Positions 54,915 to 63,353 of a DNA stretch of 64,000 nucleotides are shown one piece after another. Both the position numbers and the translations under genes were made by a program. Position 1 is the stretch's first letter. Every line of letters begins with the position of its first letter. The DNA comes from JAHRVQ01 sp029941905 (GTDB lineage: Bacteria > Pseudomonadota > Gammaproteobacteria > Pseudomonadales > Azotimanducaceae), in the NCBI GenBank assembly GCA_029941905.1, contig JAPYTQ010000009.1:1-64000 (forward strand). The letters are read 5' to 3'. Below the pieces are notes generated by a model that was given only the letters and a program-made list of their open reading frames with translations, did not search any database and was not told the DNA's origin.

Positions 54915-55937
54915 TTATACTTTCCAACTCGCCCACATATCTTCGCTGACCCGCTGATCGTTCCGGAAAAGCTTGGTGTCTTTGAACCATTCATACTGAC
55001 CTAACCGTCGATGCTCGGCCTCAGTGACCGTGCTACGGTCGTGGGTAAAGTCAGAGAAGACCGCCCAGCGGATATCCTCACCAATGTGGATACCCGATGT
55101 GTGAACCAAACGACCATGCCAGAAAATACACGCGCCTTTTTCAGCGACGAGTTCCAGTGGCTCGATCTGCTCTGCCACGCTTTGTATGCTGTCATCAAAT
55201 GAATCCAGAGGCGACCAGTTCGCCTCAAATTCATGCTGCTGGAACATTATCTTGTGGCTGCCGGGATACACAGTGAATCCACCGTTACGCGGGCTGACGT
55301 CATCAAGGTAGGCACATACATTCAGCTGCTGGCAGACTTGATCTGTATGCGGCCCCAGGGACGACCCAGTGAGTCTTTTTTTACCTGTTGGGTCTTTCGC
55401 ATTTCTGGTGGGGAAGATTGCGTACACACCACGGGTACTCACATTCGGTTTCAGGTTCTCGCCCAGTAAGTGCTCAACAATCAACCTTACCTTCTGATCT
55501 CTCGGCAAGAGGGTCGCCAGGTAATCTGCGTCGTAAATATCATGCATCTTAACAATCCGACCATAATGTTCTATGGGTTGTCGCCCCTCATAAGGTCCGC
55601 TGGTGGGTAATGGTTCCATTTCGGCCCATTGAGGGTTCAACCATGAACTCTGTTCCTGCCGGGAAAGCTGCCAGCCAGACCCTTTTCGAATGGGGACAAA
55701 ATCAAGCAGATGACGCCAGGCTTCACCAAGAGAGACGGTAAGCTTTTCTGGATCAAGCAGCTTTTTTTTGACGAGGAAACCATTCTCTTTGAAGAACTCG
55801 ATCTCGGCACTCGACAGCACTTGTCCGGATTCAGTCAGGTCTGGCATCGTAAACACAACGCTGAGTTTTTGCTTCTTTCGCTGTTGTCTTATGCGGTCGA
55901 GCCGTTCCTGATCTAGCTGGTTTTGAGACAAAACCAT
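54915..55937 (-). CDS. Phytanoyl-CoA dioxygenase (PhyH) family protein
   Basis: A 340-aa Fe(II)/2-oxoglutarate-dependent oxygenase. The metal motif is HTDQV (H-x-D) with the distal His in WHGRLVHTSG, and YPGSHK follows the first. Substrate unknown; family members hydroxylate fatty acyl-CoA, terpenoid or other hydrophobic molecules. Start ATG has AGGAGG 8 nt upstream. Followed on the same strand by the amidohydrolase (36 bp gap) and preceded 24 bp upstream by a second PhyH gene. Confidence 0.88.
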   Translation of the reverse strand: MVLSQNQLDQERLDRIRQQRKKQKLSVVFTMPDLTESGQVLSSAEIEFFKENGFLVKKKLLDPEKLTVSLGEAWRHLLDFVPIRKGSGWQLSRQEQSSWLNPQWAEMEPLPTSGPYEGRQPIEHYGRIVKMHDIYDADYLATLLPRDQKVRLIVEHLLGENLKPNVSTRGVYAIFPTRNAKDPTGKKRLTGSSLGPHTDQVCQQLNVCAYLDDVSPRNGGFTVYPGSHKIMFQQHEFEANWSPLDSFDDSIQSVAEQIEPLELVAEKGACIFWHGRLVHTSGIHIGEDIRWAVFSDFTHDRSTVTEAEHRRLGQYEWFKDTKLFRNDQRVSEDMWASWKV

Positions 55938-55961
55938 TGCTGAGTCCTCCTGATGGAAAAT

Positions 55962-57035
55962 CTATCTGCGCATGTTTACCAACTGCTGCATACCATCCCA
56001 CTCCTGCCAGTGATCGCACAGTTTATCGATCGAGGTTTCCCAGGGATTATAGTGGGCTGGGTACTCGAGAAACTGGCCAAAATAGCCTCGATCAGGGTGG
56101 TCACTGACGCCATGACCGAGGCGGCGGGTTCCCTCGTGGGGGCTGTCTTCACGCAGGCGCCGAATACGAAAATAGACATTCATGCGCGCATTGGGACCAA
56201 GGTTGGGTGTCGCTGTATGGGGACAACTGTGCATGGCAATCACCGCATCGCCTTGATCCAGCAGCACAGGTGTTAACTCGGGCCAAGGCCAGTTTTTTGC
56301 TGGCGTTTTTTCCTGCGACCTTTGCCGTGCTTTGATTCGAACCGACTCGGGCAGGCCGTTCATATAAGGACATCCATTGGCGGCTATTTTGATGCGAGGC
56401 CATTCGAAACCTTCCGGGCCGATCACACCACCTTTATCTCGTTGTTGCCGAAACGCTAACTCGACATCCTCATGCATACCTTTCAAAACACCTAGTTGGC
56501 CGTTCCCGGGCTCTAACTGGTCATTGAGGCACACGCCAACCAGCGCCGTGTAACTGCCAATGGAAATTCCCCGATCCGGGTCCAGCCACAATTGCCCATC
56601 GTTGGTGCCGCGGCGGTCATCGTTTTCTCCAAAGTATCGGGCGGCATCAATCGGGCGGCCGGTTTCCTTATCAATATCATCTTCAAGTTGCGGAATCACG
56701 CCGCTCCAGCTTCCATCGACATGGGTGCCGGGGGTGCCGCCAAGGTCATCGAAACCGGGTGTTACAGCAACTTGCGAACTGATAACCGGTGGATAGGGTC
56801 CCATCTCATTTCGCATCAGGTCGGCAAGGCAAGTGTCACTGAACAGGCTCAGGACAGCCTCGTGCCCGGCGAGTTCTGCTGGTGCAAGTAAGCGCCGCTC
56901 ATTTTCAGGCACCCCGGCAGTAATTACCTCACGGGCTCTCAGACTTATGTCTGCCGGTATTGCGTTTTTTATCACGATGAATCCATCGCGAATAAACTGC
57001 TCTTTTTGTTCCGCCGTGAATTCTGTTTGCGCCAT
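55962..57035 (-). CDS. Second PhyH-like dioxygenase
   Basis: 357 aa from the preferred start. Motifs: GTHVDGSWSG (H-x-D), the region after GVCLNDQLEPGNGQLGVLKG and a distal His in HSCPHTATPNLG. The reading frame extends to a GTG at 57107, and the extra residues resemble a signal peptide, but that DNA is part of a 37-nt-period repeat. ATG 57035 has GAGG 5 nt upstream and starts a typical PhyH N-terminus (FTAEQKEQFIRDGFIVIKN). Substrate unknown. Tandem with the PhyH gene at 54915. Confidence 0.83.
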   Translation of the reverse strand: MAQTEFTAEQKEQFIRDGFIVIKNAIPADISLRAREVITAGVPENERRLLAPAELAGHEAVLSLFSDTCLADLMRNEMGPYPPVISSQVAVTPGFDDLGGTPGTHVDGSWSGVIPQLEDDIDKETGRPIDAARYFGENDDRRGTNDGQLWLDPDRGISIGSYTALVGVCLNDQLEPGNGQLGVLKGMHEDVELAFRQQRDKGGVIGPEGFEWPRIKIAANGCPYMNGLPESVRIKARQRSQEKTPAKNWPWPELTPVLLDQGDAVIAMHSCPHTATPNLGPNARMNVYFRIRRLREDSPHEGTRRLGHGVSDHPDRGYFGQFLEYPAHYNPWETSIDKLCDHWQEWDGMQQLVNMRR

Positions 57036-57061
57036 ACTTTCCTCAATGCCAGCCGCTAAGC

Positions 57062-57118
57062 TCAGGACACCCATCAACAAGATACAGGACAAAAGAGTAT
57101 GGGACACCCATTAATTTT
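57062..57118 (-). repeat. Two copies of a 37-nt-period repeat (minus orientation)
   Basis: On the minus strand AATTAATGGGTGTCCC (57118-57103) and TTGATGGGTGTCCTGAG (57078-57062) are spaced by 37 nt. The same core and spacing occur in plus orientation at 59141-59200. The longer start of the second PhyH gene falls inside this repeat. Confidence 0.7.
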
Positions 57119-57296
57119 CAAACGCATAAAGCCGGTGAGCAAGGAATAAAACACTTTCGTACGATCGTATCGTGTGTCGTGCCGATATCGTTTTATCTTG
57201 TTGGAAATTTACGATTAGTTCATGCTTCCAGTAATTGTCAGGACAACCCGACTAGCTCAGTCTTTTTAATAACAGCAGAAAACGCCAGGGGCTAAC

Positions 57297-58604
57297 ATGA
57301 ATCTCAAAAAAGTAACAAAACCGCTATGGCTACTCGTGACCTTACTGGCATATCTGCCCGCCAATGCCGGTGACACAGGCGAAATAACCGCCCTGGTCGG
57401 TGCGCAGATTATAGATGGTATCCATTCCAAGGCCTTGAAACAGAATGTGGTACTGATTGAGGCGGATCGCATTGTTGATATCGTTGAAAGGTCAGCGATT
57501 CCGACTGGCGCGCGAATCGTTGATTTACAGGGTGCCACCTTGCTACCGGGCTTGATTGACAGCCACGCCCACCCGATGATGAGTGGCGACGACTACCAGA
57601 GTCTTCATGTTCAGAAATCCTCCGCGTACAAAGCACTTAAGGGCTTCAAAGCCATGGAAAACCTGTTGAATGCTGGATGGACAACTTTGCGAGTCGCAGG
57701 TGATGCCGATGTGTACTATGGCAACCAAGACATCAGAAAGCTTATCGACGAGGGCGTATTAACCGGCCCGCGCATTTTTGGTGCTGCTCATTATTTGTCT
57801 ATCACCGGTGGCGGTGGTGACATCAACTACTATTCCCCTGAACAACACCCTATTGCCGATGGCCTGATAGTTGATGGAGTAGAAGAGATTCGAAAAGCAA
57901 TTCGAACCGAAGCTAAATACGGAGCCGATTGGATCAAAGTGCTGGTGACCGGTGCGTTTATGTCGGTTGGAGATAACCCCAAATCCGTGCAGTTTTCAGA
58001 GGAAGAATTCCGCGCACTGGTTGCAGAAGCCACTCGTCAGGGTATGCCGATTATGGCTCACGCCCACGCTGCAGAAGGAATTAAAATGGCGGTAAAACTC
58101 GGGGTTCGCTCTATTGAGCATGGTACTTACATGGATGACGAGGCCATAGAGTTGATGCGAGAACACGGTACCTTTCTAGTCCCCACAATTTACGTTGGGG
58201 ACTATTACAACGACCCGAGAAACAATCTTCGCCAGCAGGCAGTATTCGACGACTTTACAAAGACCTATCGCCGCACATTTCTCGACTACGTCGGTAAAGC
58301 GCATCGTGCTGGAGTTAAAGTGGTAGTTGGGGTTGACCTCGGCGGATACGACTACGACCCGACCGTCTATGTTCGCGAATTGGGAGTGCTTATGGAAGCT
58401 GGGATGAGCGCCATGGACGCTATTCAGGCCGCAACAAGCGTACCTGCGGAAATGTTGAATCAAAAAGGCCGTATTGGCACCATTGAAAAAGGTGCACTGG
58501 CAGACGTCATTGCCGTGCCCGGTGACCCGCTGAGAAACATTGCCGAACTGGAGCGAGTTGACTTTGTTATGACGAATGGCGTGATACGAAAGAACTCTTT
58601 TTGA
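57297..58604 (+). CDS. Secreted amidohydrolase (imidazolonepropionase/prolidase-like)
   Basis: 435 aa. A signal peptide (cleavage near ANA, residue 24) precedes a TIM-barrel amidohydrolase: metal H-x-H in SHAHP, the bridging Lys in ADWIKVLV, His in AHAHAAEG and in SIEHGTY, and the Asp region in VGVDLGGYD. C-terminal IEKGALADVIAVPGDPL is typical. Family members cleave dipeptides, ureas or cyclic amides; substrate unknown. Start ATG with AGGGG 6 nt upstream. The gene is bracketed by inverted repeats and a transposase relic. Confidence 0.88.
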   Translation: MNLKKVTKPLWLLVTLLAYLPANAGDTGEITALVGAQIIDGIHSKALKQNVVLIEADRIVDIVERSAIPTGARIVDLQGATLLPGLIDSHAHPMMSGDDYQSLHVQKSSAYKALKGFKAMENLLNAGWTTLRVAGDADVYYGNQDIRKLIDEGVLTGPRIFGAAHYLSITGGGGDINYYSPEQHPIADGLIVDGVEEIRKAIRTEAKYGADWIKVLVTGAFMSVGDNPKSVQFSEEEFRALVAEATRQGMPIMAHAHAAEGIKMAVKLGVRSIEHGTYMDDEAIELMREHGTFLVPTIYVGDYYNDPRNNLRQQAVFDDFTKTYRRTFLDYVGKAHRAGVKVVVGVDLGGYDYDPTVYVRELGVLMEAGMSAMDAIQAATSVPAEMLNQKGRIGTIEKGALADVIAVPGDPLRNIAELERVDFVMTNGVIRKNSF

Positions 58605-58617
58605 CTGGCAGCAGACG

Positions 58618-59064
58618 GATTTAGTTGGAAGAGAGAATCAAACCTGCAGATGTTGGGATCTGGTTCTGATCCAGCACTGGCCAATCTCTTTAACGGCCTT
58701 ATCAATGCTTCCTGACTACTTTCCTTTGTCCGCTTCGCCAGAGAAGTGTGTTCTGCTTTGGTGACTTCATCGGTCACGCCAGCGCGAACGGGATTCAGAT
58801 CAACATAGACCATGCAGCCAAGGATTGCGTTTTCATCCAGTAACCGTTGCGACTGAAACCTGCTCTCCCAGAACCTACCCTTGCAACCATCTTCCTTGTT
58901 CGAGAGTCGCGCAAGTGGTTCATTGATAAAACGCATCAGCCAGGAGAGCGATCCCAGTCGTTCTCGAAGTAATGCAAGCCGAGCCCCGTCTTCAAGCATG
59001 GCCGCCTTTCTTATCGCCGCCAGTTTCACCGCATCATGATGTGACTGCTTGTAAGGGCATCGCT
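58618..59064 (-). pseudogene. Truncated IS200/REP-type transposase
   Basis: Codons read from about 59064 through 58618. KLAAIRKAAMLEDGARLALL, then SLSWLMRFINEPLARLSNKE, then GRFWESRFQSQRLL and CMVYVDLNPVRAG match the C-terminal half of Y1-transposase (RAYT-like/IS200-related) proteins. The N-terminal half with the HUH motif and catalytic Tyr is missing; a stop lies upstream at about 59070, next to the repeats at 59100-59200. The frame then runs on antisense into the amidohydrolase gene without homology. Confidence 0.75.
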
Positions 59065-59099
59065 ATATATCTAGCTTCACGAAGTGATCTGTTCCAGAT

Positions 59100-59200
59100 T
59101 TAACGGCTGTCCTGGTTTTTGATCTGGCTTTTGTGGTAAGAATTAATGGATGTCCTGGATTTTGTTTTTGTGGTGAGAATTAATGGGTGTCCTGGATTTG
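59100..59200 (+). repeat. REP-like direct repeats (AATTAATGGGTGTCCTGG)
   Basis: Two good copies start at 59141 (AATTAATGGATGTCCTGGAT) and 59178 (AATTAATGGGTGTCCTGGAT), 37 nt apart. A weaker copy at 59100 (TTAACGGCTGTCCTGG) lies 43 nt before. They adjoin the transposase fragment and are mirrored, in the opposite orientation, at 57062-57118. Confidence 0.8.
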
Positions 59201-59229
59201 GGTTCCTGCCCTGGGAAGACCGAAAAAAG

Positions 59230-59958
59230 TTAATCCAGCAGCTTCTGCCGGATGCGGATGACTTGCTGCTCGGTTACGCCGATATGTTGTAAATAGCCTT
59301 CAACACTTTCGAAATTTTCAGTGAGAAATCCGAGCGTCAGCCCCATTGTTTCAGGGTCACATCCTTTCAGGTAAAATCCGGGTTGGTTCGGGTCAGCCTC
59401 CGGTGAGCTTAGGTATGCCGAAGTCAGGGCAAAGTCAGCGCATATCATTTCGTCGGGTACTCCGGCAATTGCCAACAACATCATCGATACCAGCCCGGTT
59501 CGATCCTTGCCTGACCTGCAATGATAAGCAAACCCATTTTCGGGAGTATCGGCAATAGTGCTCATGATCCGGGCCATCACAAAACCGGACTTTATCAAGC
59601 CACTGCAATACAGATCAGCCAGTTTTACCGCAGGTGGGGCTCCTTTCGAGGTCGACCTGTAGGTATCAAATCGATCACCCCAAAAGTCATGAACAAGAAA
59701 ATTAACGTCTCGCGACTCAAAAAATACGTTAGGCATCGCTTCGACTTCTTTTACCATACGAAGATCAATGACCGTGGTAATGCCATAGGCAATTAATTTT
59801 CGTTGATCTGCTACCGTTAGATGATCCATATCTCCAGAGCGTACAAACCGGCCCCATTTAGTCTTCACACCCTCCCGGGTTGAATAGCCTCCCAGATCTC
59901 GTATGTTTTCAGCGCTATCGATGCTGATTGCACGGTCAGCGTGTAGTGTTTCTTCCAT
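59230..59958 (-). CDS. Tyrosine-protein phosphatase (Y_phosphatase3 family)
   Basis: 242 aa. The signature loop HCRSGKDRTGL (about 142-152) is the Cys-x5-Arg site of the family with the characteristic GKDRTG, found in MptpB-like/Siw14-like phosphatases acting on phosphotyrosine or phosphoinositides. NIRDLGGYSTREG at the N-terminus is also typical. The frame extends to 60045, but ATG 59958 has GGAAAA 6-7 nt upstream and starts the family's conserved region. No kinase nearby. Not linked to an operon. Confidence 0.88.
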   Translation of the reverse strand: MEETLHADRAISIDSAENIRDLGGYSTREGVKTKWGRFVRSGDMDHLTVADQRKLIAYGITTVIDLRMVKEVEAMPNVFFESRDVNFLVHDFWGDRFDTYRSTSKGAPPAVKLADLYCSGLIKSGFVMARIMSTIADTPENGFAYHCRSGKDRTGLVSMMLLAIAGVPDEMICADFALTSAYLSSPEADPNQPGFYLKGCDPETMGLTLGFLTENFESVEGYLQHIGVTEQQVIRIRQKLLD

Positions 59959-60135
59959 CTCAATTTTCCGAAATTCGACATTCAAAGCGAACGAATAAAA
60001 CACACCAGGCCATACTTCGCAAAAAAACTGTAAAAACGAAACCAATACCAGGAAAAAGCCGTCTTGAGGTTTACACCCCCAGGTTCTAGAATCAAAAGAC
60101 CCTCACCTTAAGGAACAGCCCCCTGGAGAAGCCCA

Positions 60136-61881
60136 ATGCCCCAGTACGATATTCAAATAAAAAATGGAACCATCGTTGATGGCGCGCGTACACCGAGATA
60201 TCAAGGAGACATATGGATCAAGAACGGTTTGATAGCAAAACTGGGTGGAGATACAACAGGAGAAGCCGACCAGGTTATTGACGCTTCTGACAGAATCATC
60301 GCACCCGGTTTTGTTGACCTGCACACACACTATGATGCCCAGATTCGCTGGGATCCCTGGTGTACCATTTCCGGCTGGCATGGTGTCACTTCGGTTGTGC
60401 TGGGGAATTGTGGATTCGGTTTCGCCCCGGTGAAACCGGACTTTCGCGAACGCTCAATGCTCACCATGACCCGCACCGAGGCTATTCCCTTCGAATCAAT
60501 GAAGGCTGGGATGGATTGGGACTGGGAGACCATTCCCCAGTACCTTGATAGCCTGGACAGGGCTGACAAGGGTGTGAATGTTATCCAGTATATGCCCGTG
60601 GCACCTCTGATGACCTATGTGATGGGTCTGGAGGCTGCGAAAACGCGCCCTGCCACGAATGCAGAACGGGAAGAAATGAAGCGCCTGCTGCATGAGGGGA
60701 TGGATGCGGGCCTTTGCGGTTTCTCGATTCAACGTCTCGGGCCAAATTCAGTCCAGGCAGATTTCGATGGCTCCCCCATGGTGACAGACACCATGGTGGA
60801 CGCCGATATCCTTGCCCTGGCTGAAGTCCTGCATGAACGGGGTGAAGGTGTTATCCAGATCACCCAGGCTGAAGGCAGCCTTCGCAAGGACCGGGCATTT
60901 CTGGAACAACTTGCCGCCACGGCTGATCGACCAATCTTGCACAATGTAGTGGTACCGGCCCGTAAAAATCCCGAAGTACATCGAAAAACCCTCCGCTGGA
61001 TTGACGAGTGCCGGGAAAGGAACCTGCCTATTTTCGCCCAGTGTGGTACCGGTCGCGCAGGTTTTGCATTCACCCTGGAGCACTGGAATCTGTATGACGC
61101 CTCTCCCGCCTGGCGGGCAGTAACCACCGGTTCCTATGAAGAGAAGATCGAAAAACTACAGGATCCTGTTTTGCGCAAGGCTTTAGTTGAGGAAGCGGAT
61201 GAAGCCGATCGCCGTTTGCAGATCATTCAGGCTGGTGTTGGTGGCAATCCGGCGCACCTGATTGTGCAGTCGGTTAACAACAATCCCGAACTTGAGGAGT
61301 TTGTCGGTAAATCTGTGGGCGCCATTGCCAGTGAACAGGGCAAACATCATATTGAGGTCATTCTTGATTTATCCCTGGCAGGCGACCTGAAAGTCGAGTT
61401 CCTGGGCCCTGACAGAGGATCAAATGCAGAATTTATGGCTGAAATGATGAACGATTCGCCCTACACGATTCCCGGTGTCTCCGATGGGGGTGCACACACC
61501 AAGTTCTTCACCGGGGGGTCGTACACAACAGACTTTCTCGCCTGGCTGGTCCGCGATGAGCAGGTGGTCAGCCTTGAAGAGGCGCACTACCGATTATCCA
61601 ACCTGCCTGCGCAAGCGGCAGGTTTCCATGATCGCGGTGTACTTCGTGAAGGGGGCGCAGCTGATATTCTGGTTTACAATATTTCAGAACTGGCGATTGA
61701 CCCACCCTGGATCGGCAACATCGAATATGATTTCCCTGCTAACGAATGGCGCCGTGTACAGCGAGCTATAGGCTATGATGTCATTATCGTCAACGGTGAA
61801 GTCACGTTCGAGAAAGGTCAGTGTACCGGCGCAACGCCCGGCAAACTGTTGCGTCATGGCCAGGCTGCCGCGCGCACCTGA
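60136..61881 (+). CDS. N-acyl-D-amino-acid deacylase (D-aminoacylase family)
   Basis: A 581-aa Amidohydro_3-type enzyme. The metal motif DLHTHYDAQIRWDP, GNCGFGFAPV and the C-terminal DGGAHTKFFTGGSYTTDFLA are typical of D-aminoacylase/dihydroorotase-like deacylases. The hydrolysed acyl group or amino acid is unknown. Start ATG with GGAGA 6 nt upstream. Directly after its stop lies a fragment of another gene (61882-62009), so the 3' side has been rearranged. The P450 gene follows 173 bp downstream. Confidence 0.88.
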   Translation: MPQYDIQIKNGTIVDGARTPRYQGDIWIKNGLIAKLGGDTTGEADQVIDASDRIIAPGFVDLHTHYDAQIRWDPWCTISGWHGVTSVVLGNCGFGFAPVKPDFRERSMLTMTRTEAIPFESMKAGMDWDWETIPQYLDSLDRADKGVNVIQYMPVAPLMTYVMGLEAAKTRPATNAEREEMKRLLHEGMDAGLCGFSIQRLGPNSVQADFDGSPMVTDTMVDADILALAEVLHERGEGVIQITQAEGSLRKDRAFLEQLAATADRPILHNVVVPARKNPEVHRKTLRWIDECRERNLPIFAQCGTGRAGFAFTLEHWNLYDASPAWRAVTTGSYEEKIEKLQDPVLRKALVEEADEADRRLQIIQAGVGGNPAHLIVQSVNNNPELEEFVGKSVGAIASEQGKHHIEVILDLSLAGDLKVEFLGPDRGSNAEFMAEMMNDSPYTIPGVSDGGAHTKFFTGGSYTTDFLAWLVRDEQVVSLEEAHYRLSNLPAQAAGFHDRGVLREGGAADILVYNISELAIDPPWIGNIEYDFPANEWRRVQRAIGYDVIIVNGEVTFEKGQCTGATPGKLLRHGQAAART

Positions 61882-62009
61882 AAGATCTGGCAAGGTTCAG
61901 TGACATTCAGGTCGGCCCATCCGGTGAAATCTATCTCCTGATGGAACATAACTCCGGTGGGCAGATTATCCGACTGGTGCCCGTTGAACCCGCGGATGTT
62001 TCTAACTGA
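61882..62009 (+). pseudogene. C-terminal remnant of a PQQ-dependent sugar dehydrogenase
   Basis: In a frame different from the deacylase, LARFSDIQVGPSGEIYLLM and QIIRLVP match the last beta-propeller blade of glucose/sorbosone dehydrogenases (typically RIRDVxxGPDGxIYLLTD and GQILRLxP). Only about 40 codons remain. The rest of that gene is absent from the window, so this is a deletion scar. Confidence 0.6.
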
Positions 62010-62054
62010 CTGTCTTGAGGTACACTGATCTCAATCACATACCGAGGTGTTATC

Positions 62055-63308
62055 ATGAGTCAACCTGTCTCAAACAAAACTGTCCAAGACCCTTATGGCA
62101 TCCCAATCGACGAGTTGGATGTATCAGATCCATGTCTCTACGAAGCTGACAGTCATTGGCCCTATTTTGAACGACTTCGTAAAGAAGCCCCGGTTCACTA
62201 TTGTAAGGGTAGCGTCTTTGGTCCCTTCTGGTCTGTCTCAAATTACGAATTCATCGCAGAAGTGGACCGCAACCACCAGATTTTCTCATCAGAACCCGCG
62301 ATTGTTATTGGCGATCAGCCCGAAGACTTTACTCTCAAGCAGTTTATCGCCATGGATCCACCCAAGCACGACGCACAGCGCAAAGCGGTCACTGGCGTGG
62401 TCGCGCCCACTAACCTGGTGCTTCTGGAACCTCTCATTCGTGAGCGGGTTGTCGAAATTATGGACAGTCTACCCCTCGGCGAGACCTTTAACTGGGTAGA
62501 CAGGGTCTCAATCGAACTTACGACGAGGATGCTTGCAACCTTGTTTGATTTTCCTTTCGAACGCCGGTCTAAATTAACCTACTGGTCTGATATGGCGACC
62601 TCAAGCCCGGAAATAGCCGGTGACGACAGCGTGTCCCAGGAAGATAGAATTGCAGCACTGATGGAATGCCTGGAAGAGTTCACCGTCATCTGGAATGAGC
62701 GTATTAACCAGGACCCTACCGGTCAGCTGGATTTCATTACGCTGCTGGCCCACTCCCCGGCTACGCGTGATATGGAACCCATGGAGTACCTGGGTAATTT
62801 AATTTTGTTGATTGTCGGTGGTAATGACACGACCCGCAATTCAATCTCGGGGGGCGTGCTGGAATTGAACAACAATCCTGCTGAATATGACAAATTGCGA
62901 GCAAACCCCGCACTCATCCCCAGCATGGTATCGGAGATTATCCGTTACCAGACGCCCCTGATGCACATGCGGCGACTTGCGACCGAGGACACTATGCTTG
63001 GTGGCCAACAGATCAAAAAAGGCGACAAGGTCGTCATGTGGTACGTCTCGGGAAACCGTGACGAAAAAAGAATCGAGCGGCCAAATGAATTTTTGATCGA
63101 CCGGGCGAACCCACGGAATCATCTGTCTTTTGGTTTCGGCATTCATCGCTGTATGGGTAACCGTCTGGCGGAGATGCAGCTACGCATCGTCTGGGAGGAA
63201 ATCATGAATCGCTTCAGCAAGGTTGAAGTCGTGGGTGAACCCGCACGACTGAAATCGAACTTTGTGCGTGGTATTACCGATCTCCCGGTACGCTTACACC
63301 CCTTGTAG
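62055..63308 (+). CDS. CYP153-like cytochrome P450 (alkane/fatty-acid hydroxylase)
   Basis: A 417-aa soluble P450. The heme loop HLSFGFGIHRCMGNRLAEMQ carries the proximal Cys. The I-helix motif GGNDTTRNS and EIIRYQTPLMHMRR (ExxR) are present. ELTTRMLATLFDFP and the I-helix and heme regions closely follow CYP153 (terminal alkane hydroxylase) as I know it. CYP153 needs a ferredoxin and ferredoxin reductase; neither is in the window. Start ATG with GAGGTG 5 nt upstream. Followed by an HpaB-type gene 45 bp downstream. Confidence 0.85.
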   Translation: MSQPVSNKTVQDPYGIPIDELDVSDPCLYEADSHWPYFERLRKEAPVHYCKGSVFGPFWSVSNYEFIAEVDRNHQIFSSEPAIVIGDQPEDFTLKQFIAMDPPKHDAQRKAVTGVVAPTNLVLLEPLIRERVVEIMDSLPLGETFNWVDRVSIELTTRMLATLFDFPFERRSKLTYWSDMATSSPEIAGDDSVSQEDRIAALMECLEEFTVIWNERINQDPTGQLDFITLLAHSPATRDMEPMEYLGNLILLIVGGNDTTRNSISGGVLELNNNPAEYDKLRANPALIPSMVSEIIRYQTPLMHMRRLATEDTMLGGQQIKKGDKVVMWYVSGNRDEKRIERPNEFLIDRANPRNHLSFGFGIHRCMGNRLAEMQLRIVWEEIMNRFSKVEVVGEPARLKSNFVRGITDLPVRLHPL

Positions 63309-63353
63309 ACCGGAAATTTTTGACTGTAAAAATAAGAAAAGGAGCAACAAATT

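Noticed and set aside
58460..58617. 3' part of the transposase frame running into the amidohydrolase gene
   Set aside because: It is antisense to a conserved C-terminal amidohydrolase motif (GALADVIAVPGDP), and transposase homology stops before it.
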